Assembly (NCBI GenBank): GCA_022410635.1
Contig: JAJVDF010000875.1
Coordinates: 115,033-179,032, forward strand
Length of the DNA stretch: 64,000 bases
From: Tretioscincus oriximinensis
Taxonomy: Eukaryota > Chordata > Lepidosauria > Squamata > Gymnophthalmidae
Reading direction: 5' to 3'
Of this stretch, positions 12,511-24,476 are shown in pieces (within the stretch, counting starts at the first letter, position 1; each line of letters starts with the position of its first letter). The notes beneath the pieces were generated by a model. That model was not told the origin of the DNA. It saw only the letters and a program-made list of their open reading frames with translations, and ran no database searches. The translations under genes and the position numbers were made by a program.

Positions 12511-14303
12511 GCACCTGGTGAAAATTTCTCTTTTCCATACCCATTAAAACTGCAAACTCCTATTTCAGTTCTTATGTGTCAACCTCAATATATTAAGTTC
12601 AGGTTTTTTTAATAATTACTGGTCTGTACTGTTAACGTTTCCTTCTTTGAATAGCTATAGCATCTCTTGCTATTCAGTTTGCATTTATTGTGAGAGAGCT
12701 CACAAGGTGGTTAGAGAAAGCCCCACACCACAACGTTCAGCTTAGACTAAACAAAGTCCAAATAAGATCAGGATATGGGTTGTTTCTTTGTTCTTCTTTG
12801 CTTTCCCAAAGATAAGACAGCTGGGTTTTCAGTTGGTGAGAAAACAGACAAGTAACTAGAGGGTTACTGGATTTCAAATGGTAACATTTTATTTCTTTTG
12901 CTTGTGAGAGATTTGAGCTGTATGGGTTCAACGTTCTGTCTATTGCTTCCTTGGTACCATTGATTTTTTTTTATGTGTGATCCAAATTATTAATTACCCC
13001 AACATGGTAGATGCTGGCTTAGAAGAAATGCCAGTTTCATGTACCAGGAGCTTGATGAAAGTTTGTTTAAAGCACTTGACATTATTATTACAGTTTGGTT
13101 GCCACCGACAGTAAGTGATTTGTTTTTCAAACTAAAACTGTTTATATTGATTCGTTTGTTTCCGTATAAGAAAAAAAAATCTGTAGTAGAGATTTCTAAG
13201 TAAACCTTCATCCTGTGTTTGTATCAGAGTAAAGAGAATGTTATCCAAAACAGATATTTAAAAGAAGGGATGCATTCTATTTCTTCAGAATCAACTTAGC
13301 AGATTGCTAAGTTGCAGATGCTTCGGGGTCCTTTCAATCAGGAAGTGATTTTTTTTTTTTCAGTAAAAAAATGCTGTAAAATAAATGAACATAAACATTA
13401 ATTTCCCAGGCCATAGCACTTCTATGAGGGAGCCAACCAAGCAGGCATGAAGAAACCATTCTCTTCTTGAGCCTGTCTGTGAGGTGCCANCAAGGACAGG
13501 TACTCCCATGTATGTCCTAGGTGCTTCCTATATTTTGAACCTATTGTAGGTGAAAAATCTCTTTAAAAGAACTCTGAGGCTGCCCCTAACAGTGAGAAGA
13601 AAATGCGGGATTCTCTTTAAATATTTTAGTTGCCTCTCACCACCTCCAGATGGCAGAGTAAAAAAACAGGGCAAATCCAATGCTTATTCAGTTATGCAAA
13701 AATGCACAGAAGCACGCATGGTGCCTGCCCCTGTGGTGCCTTCTGTCTAGTTTGCTTCTGCACAGGTGCANGAGATATAAAGAATTCTAGAAGTAGGCTT
13801 CAGACAAGCAAAATCGTGAAAAATCCCAGGGTGTGTGTTTTTTCCCCCACAATAGAGATATCAAGAGACTTCAGCCTTTCTCATACTTACGCAAAAGGGC
13901 TGTCACTGGGAATCTTTTACTCTTGGTTAAAGGGAATGGATCCCAACCATTCCTGCTTCTGGCCTAGGGAAGAGGAGAACTAAACATCACAGTGCAAGTC
14001 TGGACATGTTTGGCTTGTTATCCTTGTCCAAAGGGGTGTGGAGGTGGACAGGCATGTCTGATAGCAGAAGACCTGGCCTACATGTATATGTTCTTCCAGG
14101 ATGCTTTCTGCCCCTCCAAAATACTTGCTACACTGTGCTGTCCAGGTTGGGGTGCAAATCCAGAGGGGGGGGGCAGGGGAGGGCAGTGCAGATGCTGTTT
14201 TTCCTCTCATTATAAACACCATTCTCTTATTTTGAATTTATATTCCACTCTATACCCCAGAATCCCAAAGTTACATCACTGTTATTATCATCATTACCTC
14301 AAT
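12511..14303. other. Intronic sequence, no clear feature
   Basis: AT-rich intron with short homopolymer runs and an 8-G run near 14165. No exon or repeat that I can name. Confidence 0.4.
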
Positions 14304-14345
14304 AATAATATGTAAGTGTTCTTAAATAATATGTAAGTGTTCTTA
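14304..14345. repeat. 21-bp unit duplicated in tandem
   Basis: AATAATATGTAAGTGTTCTT + A occurs twice exactly, immediately before the SINE at 14351. Because of the position it may be linked to that insertion, but a SINE target duplication would lie on both sides, so this is more likely slippage. Confidence 0.85.
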
Positions 14346-14350
14346 TGTAA

Positions 14351-14668
14351 GCAGGCACGGATAGCTCAGTCACTTAGGAATTTGTCTCTCGCCTGGGAGA
14401 TGGGGTTTCGAAGCCCTGTGTGGGACGTGGGGAGGGGTGAGCACCTTCCACTAGCCTGTAGCTCTTGCCAACCCAGCTATTCGAAAGCAGGAATTGCAAG
14501 AAATTGCAANTGACTGCAAGTAGATACATGGGAACCACCATAGCCTGGTGGGGAAGATAGAATGGAAGCCTTCGGGCAAAATATATCCTTGTAAGCCGCT
14601 TTTGAGTCCCTTTGAAAGGTGAGAAAAGTGGGGTATAAGAACCAAGTTCTTCTTCTTCTTCTTCTTCA
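14351..14668 (+). mobile_element. Full-length tRNA-headed SINE with TTC tail
   Basis: This is the best copy of its family in the window. The head has an A-box-like ATAGCTCAGTCA (about 14361) and a B-box-like GGTTTCGAAGCCC (about 14404). The body follows, then TGAGAAAAGTGGGGTATAAG and about six TTC units. The GGGGTATAA(A) plus TTC end is that of classic Sauria SINEs, which are described as having a Bov-B-derived 3' end. The Bov-B link is from family knowledge. Confidence 0.85.
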
Positions 14669-15498
14669 AGCATACCCTGCCCAGCGAGACATTAGGGAAA
14701 CTAAGCATCAAAGGCTTAGGGGAAGAGGTATGTTTATGTTTCAGGATTATGTGGGAATTGTCTCGGATATGTGTGGCAATTCCAATTACAACATATGCCT
14801 TCTTGAATTATAAAGTTTCATTTGCTCCATGCACCTGAGAAAACACAGATTTATTTTTATTTTTCTGCCTTTTCCTAGCCAGGAATGCTGTCCTAGACAT
14901 TACTTTAATAAGGGTGAGATAGTGTGATCCATTCTCATCTCTTATGAAGGGGGCTTTCCTTACCAGTTGGGGGAAGTGAAATATAAATCATGTTACTTCA
15001 ATTGATTTGCCTTAATTGGACAGGAAGTATTATTTCTTTCTTCTCTTTAACACTTTTCCTTCTCAAACTAGAGCAAATGTGTAGATTATTCAAGGCATCT
15101 TCTTCAAGTGGTTTTGATGCTTATACACTTGCTATACATCTATTATTTAGTACCTTCCATTGTATAAACAATGTGTTCTGTCTCTCAATCCCTCTCTCTC
15201 AATCTGTCTCTCTTTTCTAAGTAGCCAATTTTTTATTTTTATTTTTGGTGCGCTTGAATAAATGAGCTAAACCTCAGAATGATTTTTTTTACAGATGACA
15301 ATTCAGGGCAGCAGCAATTATTTTAGAAACGATTAAAGATGTTTTTATGAATACACCAGATGAAATTTGGGAGTATAATATGTTGTTGATAAGTTGAGCA
15401 ATGCAAATGTACAGTATTTTTACAAATGCAAGCAGTTTTCTTGAATAGTAGCTAATGGAGATAATTTTCATTTTTGATTTGTTTCCATTTCTTTCTAG
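14669..15498 (+). other. KLHL32: Intron end before KLHL32 exon
   Basis: No repeat or exon recognised. The intron ends in TTTCTTTCTAG at 15488-15498, a good polypyrimidine tract and acceptor. Confidence 0.6.
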
Positions 15499-16225
15499 CT
15501 AGCTGTGAGGTGGTTAGAACATAACTGCCGTTATCAATACATGGATGAACTACTTCAGCATGTTCGGTTTGGGCTTATGGATGTAGATACTTTACACACG
15601 GTAGCCCTGTCTCATCCCCTTGTCCAAGCTAGTGAAACTGCAACAGCACTTATCAATGAGGCTTTGGTGTATCATCAGAGTATCTATGCACAGCCAATAT
15701 GGCAAACCCGAAGAACAAAACCTCGCTTCCAGTCAGATACCCTTTACATAGTTGGAGGGAAGAAGCGAGAGATTTGCAGAGTTAAAGAACTCCGATACTT
15801 CAATCCTGTGGACCAGGAGAATGTTCATATAGCAGGGATTGCAAACTGGAGTGAACTGACTCCCATGCCTATTGGAAGAAGTCATCACTGTGTTGCTGTA
15901 ATGGGAGATTTCCTCTTTGTAGCAGGTGGAGAGGTTGAGCATGCTACTGGCCGCACATGTGCTGTACGAACTGCTTGTAGATACGATCCTCGCAACAATT
16001 CATGGGCTGAAATAGCACCAATGAAGAACTGCCGAGAACATTTTGTGCTGGGTGCCATCAATGAATACCTCTATGCAGTAGGAGGGAGAAACGAACTGCA
16101 TCAAGTTCTTCCCACAGTTGAATGCTACTGTCCCAAGAAGAACAAGTGGACTTTTGTTCAATCTTTTGACAGATCTCTTTCCTGCCACGCAGGATGTGTT
16201 ATGGATGGCCTTCTTTGGATATCAG
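15499..16225 (+). CDS. KLHL32: KLHL32 coding exon: BACK end and kelch blades 1-3
   Basis: KLHL32 is a BTB-BACK-kelch protein. By family knowledge such proteins bind CUL3 through BTB and recruit substrates with the kelch propeller; KLHL32 itself is little studied. This exon starts in phase 0 with LAVRWLEHNC, the last part of the BACK domain (to about residue 60 of the fragment). Kelch strands follow: LYIVGG (residue 86), LFVAGG (143) and LYAVGG (195). It ends one base into the Gly codon of LWISG; the donor is GTATAA. The start is set by the acceptor at 15497-15498; a second AG lies 4 bases later. Across the five exons in the window there are 411 codons plus stop. From memory the human protein has about 620 residues, so about 209 are encoded before the window. 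Recognised by close similarity along its whole length. Confidence 0.95.
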
Positions 16226-16840
16226 GTATAAAATCTTTCTTGCACTGCTTGAGACACTTAGGAGATGCTAGTAGAGTTTCAAATATAATTTCTGAGAAGT
16301 TTAGGCCTAACTTTCATTTGACGAATATGAATATTACAGTTTTAAAAATTGTTTATTGAGGCCTAACTATTTGAAGGCAAAGGAGTAATCGGAATAAATT
16401 GTGCTGCTTGAGAAAGAAATAATGGAATAATGATGAGAATGTTCCTTTTTTTCTCAAATAAAAAATGTTACAATTGAAGTAAAAGACAATGTGTTAGCTC
16501 TGAAAAGTGTTCATCTTAATACCTTGAAACGTTTACTTAACATCTATGATGCAAATATGAAATTGTGTTTACTATGCTGGTATTTTTATACTATTAATGG
16601 TTTTTACTAAATAAATGATAGCATTGAACAGAACTAGAAAAAGCTGAATTTTAGAATAAATTGAAGTATGANTATGATAAAATGATTTTTTTAAAATAAG
16701 ATAAGCAAATACTGCTAGTATTCTTTTTCTAAAGTAAGAATGTTTAATTAATTATTGAAATTTTAGTGTTAGATTAGAATTAGGAGTGTTGATAATAAAA
16801 ATGTTATCCTTTCCGTCACCTGGTATTATTTGTTTGTTTA

Positions 16841-16905
16841 TATACTGCTCAAAACAATTAAGGGAACACTTCACATGTGTTCCCTTTATTGTTTTGAACA
16901 GTATA
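16841..16905. mobile_element. Short palindromic mariner-like MITE
   Basis: TATACTGCTCAAAACAATTA at the left pairs with the right end (…TTGTTTTGAACAGTATA). The 29-base arms have two mismatches and a short centre, CACATG. TA lies at both ends, as expected of a Tc1/mariner-type target. Its outer arms match the longer palindrome at 38847-38930. No transposase. Confidence 0.7.
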
Positions 16906-17190
16906 CTTATATCCTATTCTATATCTGAAGNTTTCGAGGTAGTTAAAACAGTGCCTTAAAGTAGGGGAAGGGGAAGCTGTTTCTTAAACCAAAGGCCCGG
17001 TTAAAGATTTTCTACTAGTAGATAGTGATGATGCCTGATGCACTTTATGGAGCAAATTATTCCATAGTCTGGGGGCCACTGTTGAGGAGACCTTGCCTCT
17101 GTCCCCACCCTCTTTGTTGCTGAGAGTGGTGGTACAACCAGGAGGGCCTCATCTTAAGGCAAGAAGAGGCTGATATGGGATATGTTTCTT
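16906..17190 (-). mobile_element. L2-type or SINE-like repeat remnant
   Basis: TTATATCCTATTCTATATCT and AACAGTGCCTTAAAGTAGGG match the repeats at 58222-58400 and, more weakly, 54503-54610. The end resembles the reverse of the GAGACCTTCGGGTATAGGGC tail. Family assignment is tentative. The palindrome at 16841 sits at its edge. Confidence 0.5.
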
Positions 17191-20100
17191 TAGGACTGAA
17201 AAATAGCTGTGGGCAACAGTCTGAGTTTCAGTTTCTTATCAGTGTGCTTAATCTGACATATTCCTTGCTTTCTTGCTTGCTGTGAAAATATATTGAACAA
17301 ATGAGTACATTTGAAAAGTGGCTCCTAGAAATCCTGAGAAATGTATAAGTCAACTAAGTTTTTTTTTTTTCAAATTGGGAATAGAACTTCACTTATTCTA
17401 CCTGTATGCTTTTATTTGGGATTTTAGATATAAGGATTGGGATTTAGATCTAAGTATTTTTGGTGATTTGCAATGTTTAAAAAAAGAACACTATGGAGAC
17501 CAAAGTCATTTTNACAGGTGCATTCCAACCTAGTTCAGATTGTTATGACCTCACTTATCATTGATGGAATTTGAATTTTCCTCTTGAGAGTTGCTGCGTA
17601 AATCTTGAAAAAGGAAGAAATAAGGAATCAATTGTAGAAATGGGCATAAGGGAGAAAGGAACCGCTGCCAACTTAAATTACAGTTGGGCTGGGGAGATGG
17701 ATTAGGTAGGCCCCATCAGGGAGGAGTTGTACTTGGATTTAAGGAATAATCAATTCAGTCAGGTATGGCTGGAAGTAAATTAAGGTACCTAGCTAAGGAA
17801 AGCTTCATTTAAAACAGTTTAGTGTAACTTGAATTGCCAATCCCTGAATGGAGTATGGAAGACAGGATTGATTCCCCTTGTGTTTTTTGGGGGGGAGTTA
17901 ACTATCNTTTAGTGGATACATGCATAATCTTTCCATAAATTAGTAGTTATTCTTAAGTGAAATGTCTGACAAAGTTTCACACAACCTCCAAATGTAGTGG
18001 AAAACAAACATCAAAAACGTTTTTGTACGTTTAATGTACAAAAGGAGGTCCCTTCTATGATTCTATGGTTCTTAAACAAACTTAATTTTGTCTTGTTTTA
18101 AAAGGGAAGCAAAGTGAATAAATACTATATAGCCCTCAGTGGAAAAATATTATTGTTGGCAGACATAGGCAAAATGAGTCATAATAATATTTCTTCACAA
18201 AAATCAACCAGCAACAAATGTGAAGGTAGCTCTCACATAGCCCTTGCTTTTATCTTAAATTTAGTGGTTGTATTATGTTTATGCATAACTAACAATATAA
18301 CTGGTCTTCAGATCACTTAACCAGGGTGAGCTCTGGATAATACAGATCTCAGATTCCTACCCCAGATCTTCGTTAAATTTAAGAGTTTCTTAAGGCCAAA
18401 GCTGTTATGTAACTATACCAAAACTGTATGACAAACTGTTGTGGAAATCCCATGATCAAAACATCCACCAAGAAGGGAAAACAATGCAGCCATGGTTTTC
18501 TTCCAGGAAGTAGAATAAAAAGCTTTATTGTGAGAAATTAAAGAGGAATATGTCCAATTTAGGCGTCAATCCAGGTATGTTGCCAGAGTCTTCAGGGTCC
18601 TGGGCAGATAAATGAAGCAGTGGCCCCTGGAACCAGATGTGACATCATAAGTCCACCTCCCCACTATCACTGTTGGATCCCCACAATTACATGAGGGAAA
18701 GTTCCTCATAGTCACATGCAGATGCAGCCTTACTCTGAAGGTGGTCTGAAGTTAGATTAATGATATAACTGAAGCAGGATATGGATATGGCTTTGCAGGA
18801 TTATTCTTAAGTAAGCAATCAAAAAGGCACCNTCCAAACACTGTAGAATATTTAAATGAGTTCTGCCAATGATCCATACGAACAAATAAAAATTCATAAC
18901 TTCAAGGCAATTCTTTACAAGAGTTTGTCAACGTCAAAATGTATAGTTAGACATTTAAGAACTGTGACCTTCAATATATAGTATTGCCATCAGTTTATAA
19001 CTGTTAAATAGGATCCTAAAGAACAGTATTGTGTGGTCAGACCNATAGGATATTAGAATGAATGAACCACTAATCCACCAGCAGTTGATCATTCTTAGGG
19101 TACCACATTATTTATCTTAGTAGTTTTATATACATTTAGTCAGCAATTAGCAAGACAAGAATGTTACTATCCTTTACCGTTAGTTTGTTCTTTTTCTGCT
19201 TTTGAAAGCCTATGAGCTATTTATGGGTTGCCTGTCTTCTAAAAGATTTTATTTTAGACTTTATTTTTAAATGCACTGGGATAACATCTTTACTGATATT
19301 ATCAACCTCTTTCTCCCATTGGAAAGCAGAGGGAAGTAAAAGCAATTGCTATTTGATTGTCCCATTTTATGATGAAAAACATCACTTTTTGTCATACCAT
19401 TTAAACTTTTATTTCTTCCCTATTTTGTGAGCCATTTTACTTCTATTTCTTCATTGCCTTGAGTATTCATAAAGTAGGAGCTCAAGGGGGCATTATGGGC
19501 CTGTTAAATTTAAATTTTGGTGGTTTTTTATTTTTTTNAAAAAAAATCAAAACTTTCACTATAACACTTCAAAGTTAGGTTAAAGTTGGTTTTGAAATGG
19601 ATGCTGATAAGAAATGGCACCATTAATGGCAGATGAATCTATAGAAAGCTGTTAAGATGCATATTATCCCTCTGGGGAGAAGGTAGAGGATGAGGGGAAA
19701 ATGGTGCAGAAACAGAGATGAGAGATCAAAACTGTACTTCTTGGCAGCGAAAGCAGAGAATCTCTTGGAAATGCTGTGATTGCAGGGGGCAGGAGAGCAG
19801 CGTGTGACAGACTAACCTAAGAGAGAGCAGACAAATCAGCTTGATGACTTTCAAAGCTGGAAATTTTGCTGGAGGCAAGGATATTTGATTGGGGGAGGGG
19901 GAAGAGGGGATTAAAACATATAGGGGCTATTATGAATTGCACTTCTATTTTTTGATAGTCAAATATGTATGCAAATCTGTAGCGTCTCATTTTGACAAAC
20001 GAAAGCTGAAGAATAGGGGGAGAAAGCATAATGTACAGAAAAAGTGTACAGTTTTTGTGAGTCTATTTGGGTTCACACATTGGCATGAGTTGGNAGAGAA

Positions 20101-20210
20101 AGAGAAAGACAGGAGTGCAGAGAATTAATATTGCACGTCTAAACAAGTGGCCATTCTTATCCAAGTGTTTTAATAAAGCAATTTCAGAGAAATAGCCGTG
20201 TTAGTCTAAT

Positions 20211-20463
20211 AGAAAGTCCAGCAAAGGAGCTAGCAGCACTTTGAGACTAACTTGAGAAAAGTGGGTGGCATAAGCTTTCGTAGACACATGTCTACTTCTT
20301 CAGATGAAGAAATAGACGTCAATGCTATCATTTATTTAGTAAAAACCATTAATAGTATAAAAATACCAACATCTGAAGAAGCAGACGTGTGTCTANGAAA
20401 GCTTATGCCACCCACTTTTCTCAAGTTAGTCTCAAAGTGCTGCTCGCTCCTTTGTTGGACTTA
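20211..20463. mobile_element. Element with about 95-bp inverted arms
   Basis: The left arm (20211-20306) has GGCATAAGCTTTCGTAGACA and ends CTTCTTCAGATG. The right arm (20370-20463) is its reverse complement with few mismatches. The centre is about 63 AT-rich bases. AATAGCCGTGTTAGTCTAAT just before the left arm belongs to the same known vertebrate repeat type, which I cannot name with confidence. Confidence 0.7.
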
Positions 20464-20625
20464 ATAAAGCAAGTACAGCAGAATTTGGGCTTTGCAGAAT
20501 TCTCTCTCTTTTTCTGTCTCTCTTTGTGTGTGTGTAATTGAATTGCATTAGACAATATCTGTGGTTGGAGAGAAGTAAAGTTTAATTAAAACTAACGTTA
20601 AATAGTAGATAGAGAAATATCAAGG

Positions 20626-20760
20626 AAGGTCTTGTAGCAACTTAGAAACTAACCTCAAAAAAGGTAGCATGAACTTTCTTAGACAAGTCTAAAATCTTGA
20701 GATGCCGTAGACTTGTCTACAAAAGCTCATGCTGTCTACCTTTTCTTGTTAGTCTAGTAA
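20626..20760. mobile_element. Second, decayed copy of the inverted-arm element
   Basis: GTAGCATGAACTTTCTTAGA (left) and TAGACTTGTCTACAAAAGCT (right) are diverged versions of the arms of 20211-20463, with a shorter centre. It lies only 160 bp away. Confidence 0.6.
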
Positions 20761-21292
20761 GAGAAACTTTTACTAGATACTCTGGACCCAGACCACCATT
20801 GGATATTTCTTAGATAGATGAAGAGAGAGACAGATATAGACCTGGAACTCACACTTTCCTACCAGTTGGCAGCCAGGGGTAGCCATTCCAATTCAGCTAC
20901 TGGAGCCTTATCACTTATCGGTTGTTCAGTCATTAGAGTTGCATAATTTTCTCTGGGCTGCGTATCACAGCCATCGCATTGAGTATCCATCCAAAAAATG
21001 TGATGCCACCTGTTAGGTTTAAAAGGCCAGCAATTTGGTCCAGTTTTCATTCCCATGACGCTTACTGGTTCTGTTCAGATTTGTCATGTTCTGAAACATT
21101 CTTCAGTGGCTAAGAAATGCAAAGTCCTCCTAGAAGGCCACAGGCTCACCTGTGCATTTAGATACTTGAAGTTTACATGCTTAATTGGCCTTGCAGGGGA
21201 ACAAGTACCTTTTCAGAGAAAGCTTACTTTCATCTTCCAGGATAAACAAACTAGGACCTGATCCGCGTATTTTATTTCACTACTATAGTGGA

Positions 21293-21379
21293 ATATTCCA
21301 CAATTTTCCACAATAAAGCATTGTGTGTACTGGTTTATTCTGGAATGGCCATGCTTTATTGTGGAATACTGTGGAATAA
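21293..21379. repeat. Imperfect hairpin repeat
   Basis: The left arm 21293-21321 (…CCACAATAAAGCAT) pairs with 21351-21379 (ATGCTTTATTGTGG…) with a few mismatches. The loop contains TTTATTCTGGAATGGCC. It is probably a small MITE or an end of the Harbinger-like family at 40743. Confidence 0.55.
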
Positions 21380-21539
21380 ATAAGTGACATGTATATGCAT
21401 CCCTAGTCTAGTCTGCATGACTTACCAACCAGATTTTTACCCTGGTTTCCACACCCATTATAACAACTGCACTTGTTCAGCACTACCTTTTGCATCAGAC
21501 ATGCTCATGAGATCAAGCAGGAAACTATTCATAGCCAAT

Positions 21540-21718
21540 TTCATGTAGTGGTTAAAAGTTAGACTCTTATCTAGTAGTCTCCTGATTTGATTCCATACTC
21601 CTCCATTAAGCCAGCTGGATGACCTTGACCCCGTCACAGTTCTTTAGAACTCTCTCAGCTCCACCTACTTCACAGGGTGTCTGTTGTGGAGAAAGCAACA
21701 AAGGCTATGGGCTTTGGT
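21540..21718 (+). mobile_element. Truncated Sauria-type SINE
   Basis: It carries the head TGTAGTGGTTAAAAGTTAGA, the core GGATGACCTTGA and CTCTCTCAGCTCCACCTACT, and GTTGTGGAGAAAGCAACAAA. The tail is missing. A compound microsatellite starts 30 bases further on. Confidence 0.75.
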
Positions 21719-21746
21719 AAAAAGAGTGCCCTTTGGTAAAAAGAAT

Positions 21747-21846
<100 letters not shown>

Positions 21847-23081
21847 TAATTAGTATTATTATTAGTGGTAGTGGTAGTGGTATAGTGATTGGAATAGTTG
21901 AGTTTCTTGCAATGGATTTCAGAGGAGAATTCTCTGGGTGAGACTATATTTGCCTTTCCAGGAACTGGGCTGTAAGAGAGCTCTTTCCTTCTCTTAGGGT
22001 GTTGCTTTGCTTTGTTGAGACCTCAAAAGCTCCCAATTTGATAATGAGATAAAGGAGTCATATCCATCTGCCTTTTTGCTTTTCTCAGTCCTCATCCTGA
22101 AGTCTGTTATGGATGTCCACAGTGTTGTGGCCTCTGTCATACACGTCAAGACATGTATTTTTAGTCCTGAAGAACTAGACTAACCCTGGGGGGTGGAATG
22201 TGTCTCCAGCCATGGTTGTCTCACATTCACACTGGTGAACCTGATGTAAAAACCAACTGCTGCTCATGTATGTGGGCTGGCACATGTGCAAAATACCCCA
22301 ATGTGTGTGTATAATTGTATAATAATTATTTCAGAGAAGCCTTNCTCCAGAGAATTTCTAAAACTCTGGTTTTCTATGGCCATTTGATTACTCCAGGTGA
22401 CTTACTCCATNCTGTTTTAAAGGATCAGATATTTCCCGAGTATCAGGAGCTCGATGTCATGTGGCATCCAATACAATTNATCCCCAATAGTTTTCTGCTG
22501 TCATTTCTATTTAGCTCTTTATGAGATGCAATAAAATGGCATTTAATAAGAGGGAGAGGGGAAAAGGAAAACAAGATATGGGGAAAAAGGGACTATTCTT
22601 GATCACTATGTTAGTCTTCTTCTAATAGTATTTACTGTAGGTTCAGACTGAACTTTCTTGAAAAATATGGGTCAGATCATTATTTAGTTCCTTGACCATA
22701 GAACTCATTGCAGCTTGACTTACCATGTTGTTCGAACTGAGGTCCAAATGAACAAACCCAGACATCAAACCTAGCTTTACACATAACACATCAGTAGTTA
22801 CCCCTCCAGACTTCATCTGCCAACCTCTTGTTTATGCCTCACTTTCATGATATGTTAGCAGATCTCCTGCCCCACTTGGTTTCCCTTTGTAAACAAACAT
22901 TCAAACCTTAAAAGAGGTAGCTTTTCTATTTAGATTTCCATAGACAAAATATTATTTTATGCATGTCTCATTTCTCCCTATCGGTATCCTACAATAAACA
23001 TTTATAGTAATCCTGTTGCCATCTTGAACTCTACATGTTGTCTTCTGCTGAGGTTTTGCTACTGCTTTAATCAACATGTTT

Positions 23082-23240
23082 AGCCTGATTTGCACTTGGC
23101 CTTATTCTGTTTCAGAAACTGGTCTAAGAGGACTGTTGTCGGCCTACGACAGGATCTTTGCTAGCCTAGAATGTCATATAGGAAGCAGGAATCTTATTCT
23201 ACTTTCTGGAACAGCCTAATGCCAAGTGTGAATCAGGCCT
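23082..23240. mobile_element. 159-bp TIR element (MITE)
   Basis: AGCCTGATTTGCACTTGGC at the left is inverted at the right (GCCAAGTGTGAATCAGGCCT) with few mismatches. No coding capacity. No target duplication is clear, so the superfamily is open. A related end is at 7936-7962. Confidence 0.6.
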
Positions 23241-24009
23241 GGTTAGAAAGCTAAATAATAATAGGTAATTTAGCATCCTTTTTTATTCTTTAAACATGGA
23301 ATATGAGTGGTATGTGGATGGGAAAGAATATTTGGATAGCAGTATGCAGAAAAAATGTTAATGGATTTGAAAACTGCTGTTTCTTTCATAGAACCTACAG
23401 TAGATTCTGGAATAAGTGAGAGCCACTTGGTTAAAGTGGTCCTCCTTGTACTTCCAGTGATGGGGTTGTGCAAGGCATAGTCTTGTCATTGATGTTATTT
23501 AATGTTTTTATGATGTCACTGGGGGTAGGCAGCCAGCTCTTTTTTCTTCATAATTCCTTAATCAGGAGAGGCTCAGAATTTCCTGAACCAATAATAGACT
23601 GATTGAGTGCCAATAAACTGAAACAGAAATTCTCAAAAAATTGAGAACTTATAAAATAGGCTGTACCAAGGTCCAAGAATTGGCAATTTTGTACTCCTTT
23701 AGAAGAGTCATGTACATATGGTAATTTGGGTTCGTTGTTGAAGTCCTCTTTGTCCATGCAGAGTCAGATAATCTTTGTGCTTATTACTGGCTGTGGATGT
23801 AAGTCAGCTAAATGTGTAGTTGGACAAGAATAGCCTGGCCAGTAATGTCTTTGTTTAGACGATTGNGGGGCATTCTTTGTAGGACAATCCTTCTATTTGC
23901 TTCAGAAAGTATGGAAGTCAGATTAAGTGAGGTGGCTGTTTAGGAATAAATTGTGCCCACTCTTAATGCTGATTGCCAATTAGCTATCGAACCAGAATTT
24001 ATGTTTGTA

Positions 24010-24093
24010 TATTATTTATTTATATCCTGCCCTATACCTGAAGGTCTCAGGGCGACCTACCATAGGGTGGCGCACATAGCTTTTGTTGCTTTA
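24010..24093 (-). mobile_element. SINE tail fragment
   Basis: TTATTTATATCCTGCCCTAT, ACCTGAAGGTCTCAGGG and GTGGCGCACATAGCTTTTG are the reverse complement of the 3' end of the SINE type seen at 48611-48871. Confidence 0.75.
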
Positions 24094-24417
24094 ACGATTA
24101 AAAATGTGGGCAATGTTACTTTTAGAAATTCCTTGCCAATTATAACTTTTTGCTTTAACCTTCTTCAATTCACCTTAAGAATGGAGTTTAATCTAGAAAA
24201 ACAAAACCGATTACACTAATTCTTCAGGACTGAAAAATAAATAAATATAAAGCTGTGATGAGGGCCTATTATTACTCATTGTAAGCATGCTAACTTATCA
24301 TTAAACAAATTAGAATACAAAACTTTGTAATACAGTAATAGTAATTTAGCATTCTATAGTAGAGAATTTGTCTAATTATATTCATCGTTCACATAAAACT
24401 GCAACATTTTTTTACAG

Positions 24418-24476
24418 GAGGAGTAACTAATACAGCACAGTATCAGAACAGGCTGATGGTATATGACCCTACACAG
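24418..24476 (+). CDS. KLHL32: KLHL32 coding exon: kelch blade 4
   Basis: This 59-bp exon completes the split Gly and reads GVTNTAQYQNRLMVYDPTQ to a phase-0 end. The acceptor is TTTTTTTACAG and the donor GTACGT. It supplies the second Gly of the fourth kelch GG pair and the strand after it. It is too short to be found as an open frame; it was placed by protein similarity and exact phase on both sides. Confidence 0.95.

Larger units (their letters stand above)
1..15498 (+). other. KLHL32: KLHL32 intron (5' part outside window)
   Basis: This is the intron before the first KLHL32 coding exon in the window. I found no stretch encoding the BTB domain or the first part of BACK, so those exons must lie before base 1 and the intron is at least 15.5 kb. 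The open frames here are short and fall in repeats or low-complexity DNA. Recognisable repeats are listed separately. Confidence 0.8.

Noticed and set aside
14351..14420. tRNA-like A and B boxes
   Set aside because: They are the head of a SINE; the tRNA fold cannot be completed and the body continues as a retroposon.
1..15498. Possible earlier KLHL32 exons (BTB, first half of BACK)
   Set aside because: None of the open frames carries the expected BTB/BACK sequence, so these exons are taken to lie upstream. A very short exon could still be missed by eye.
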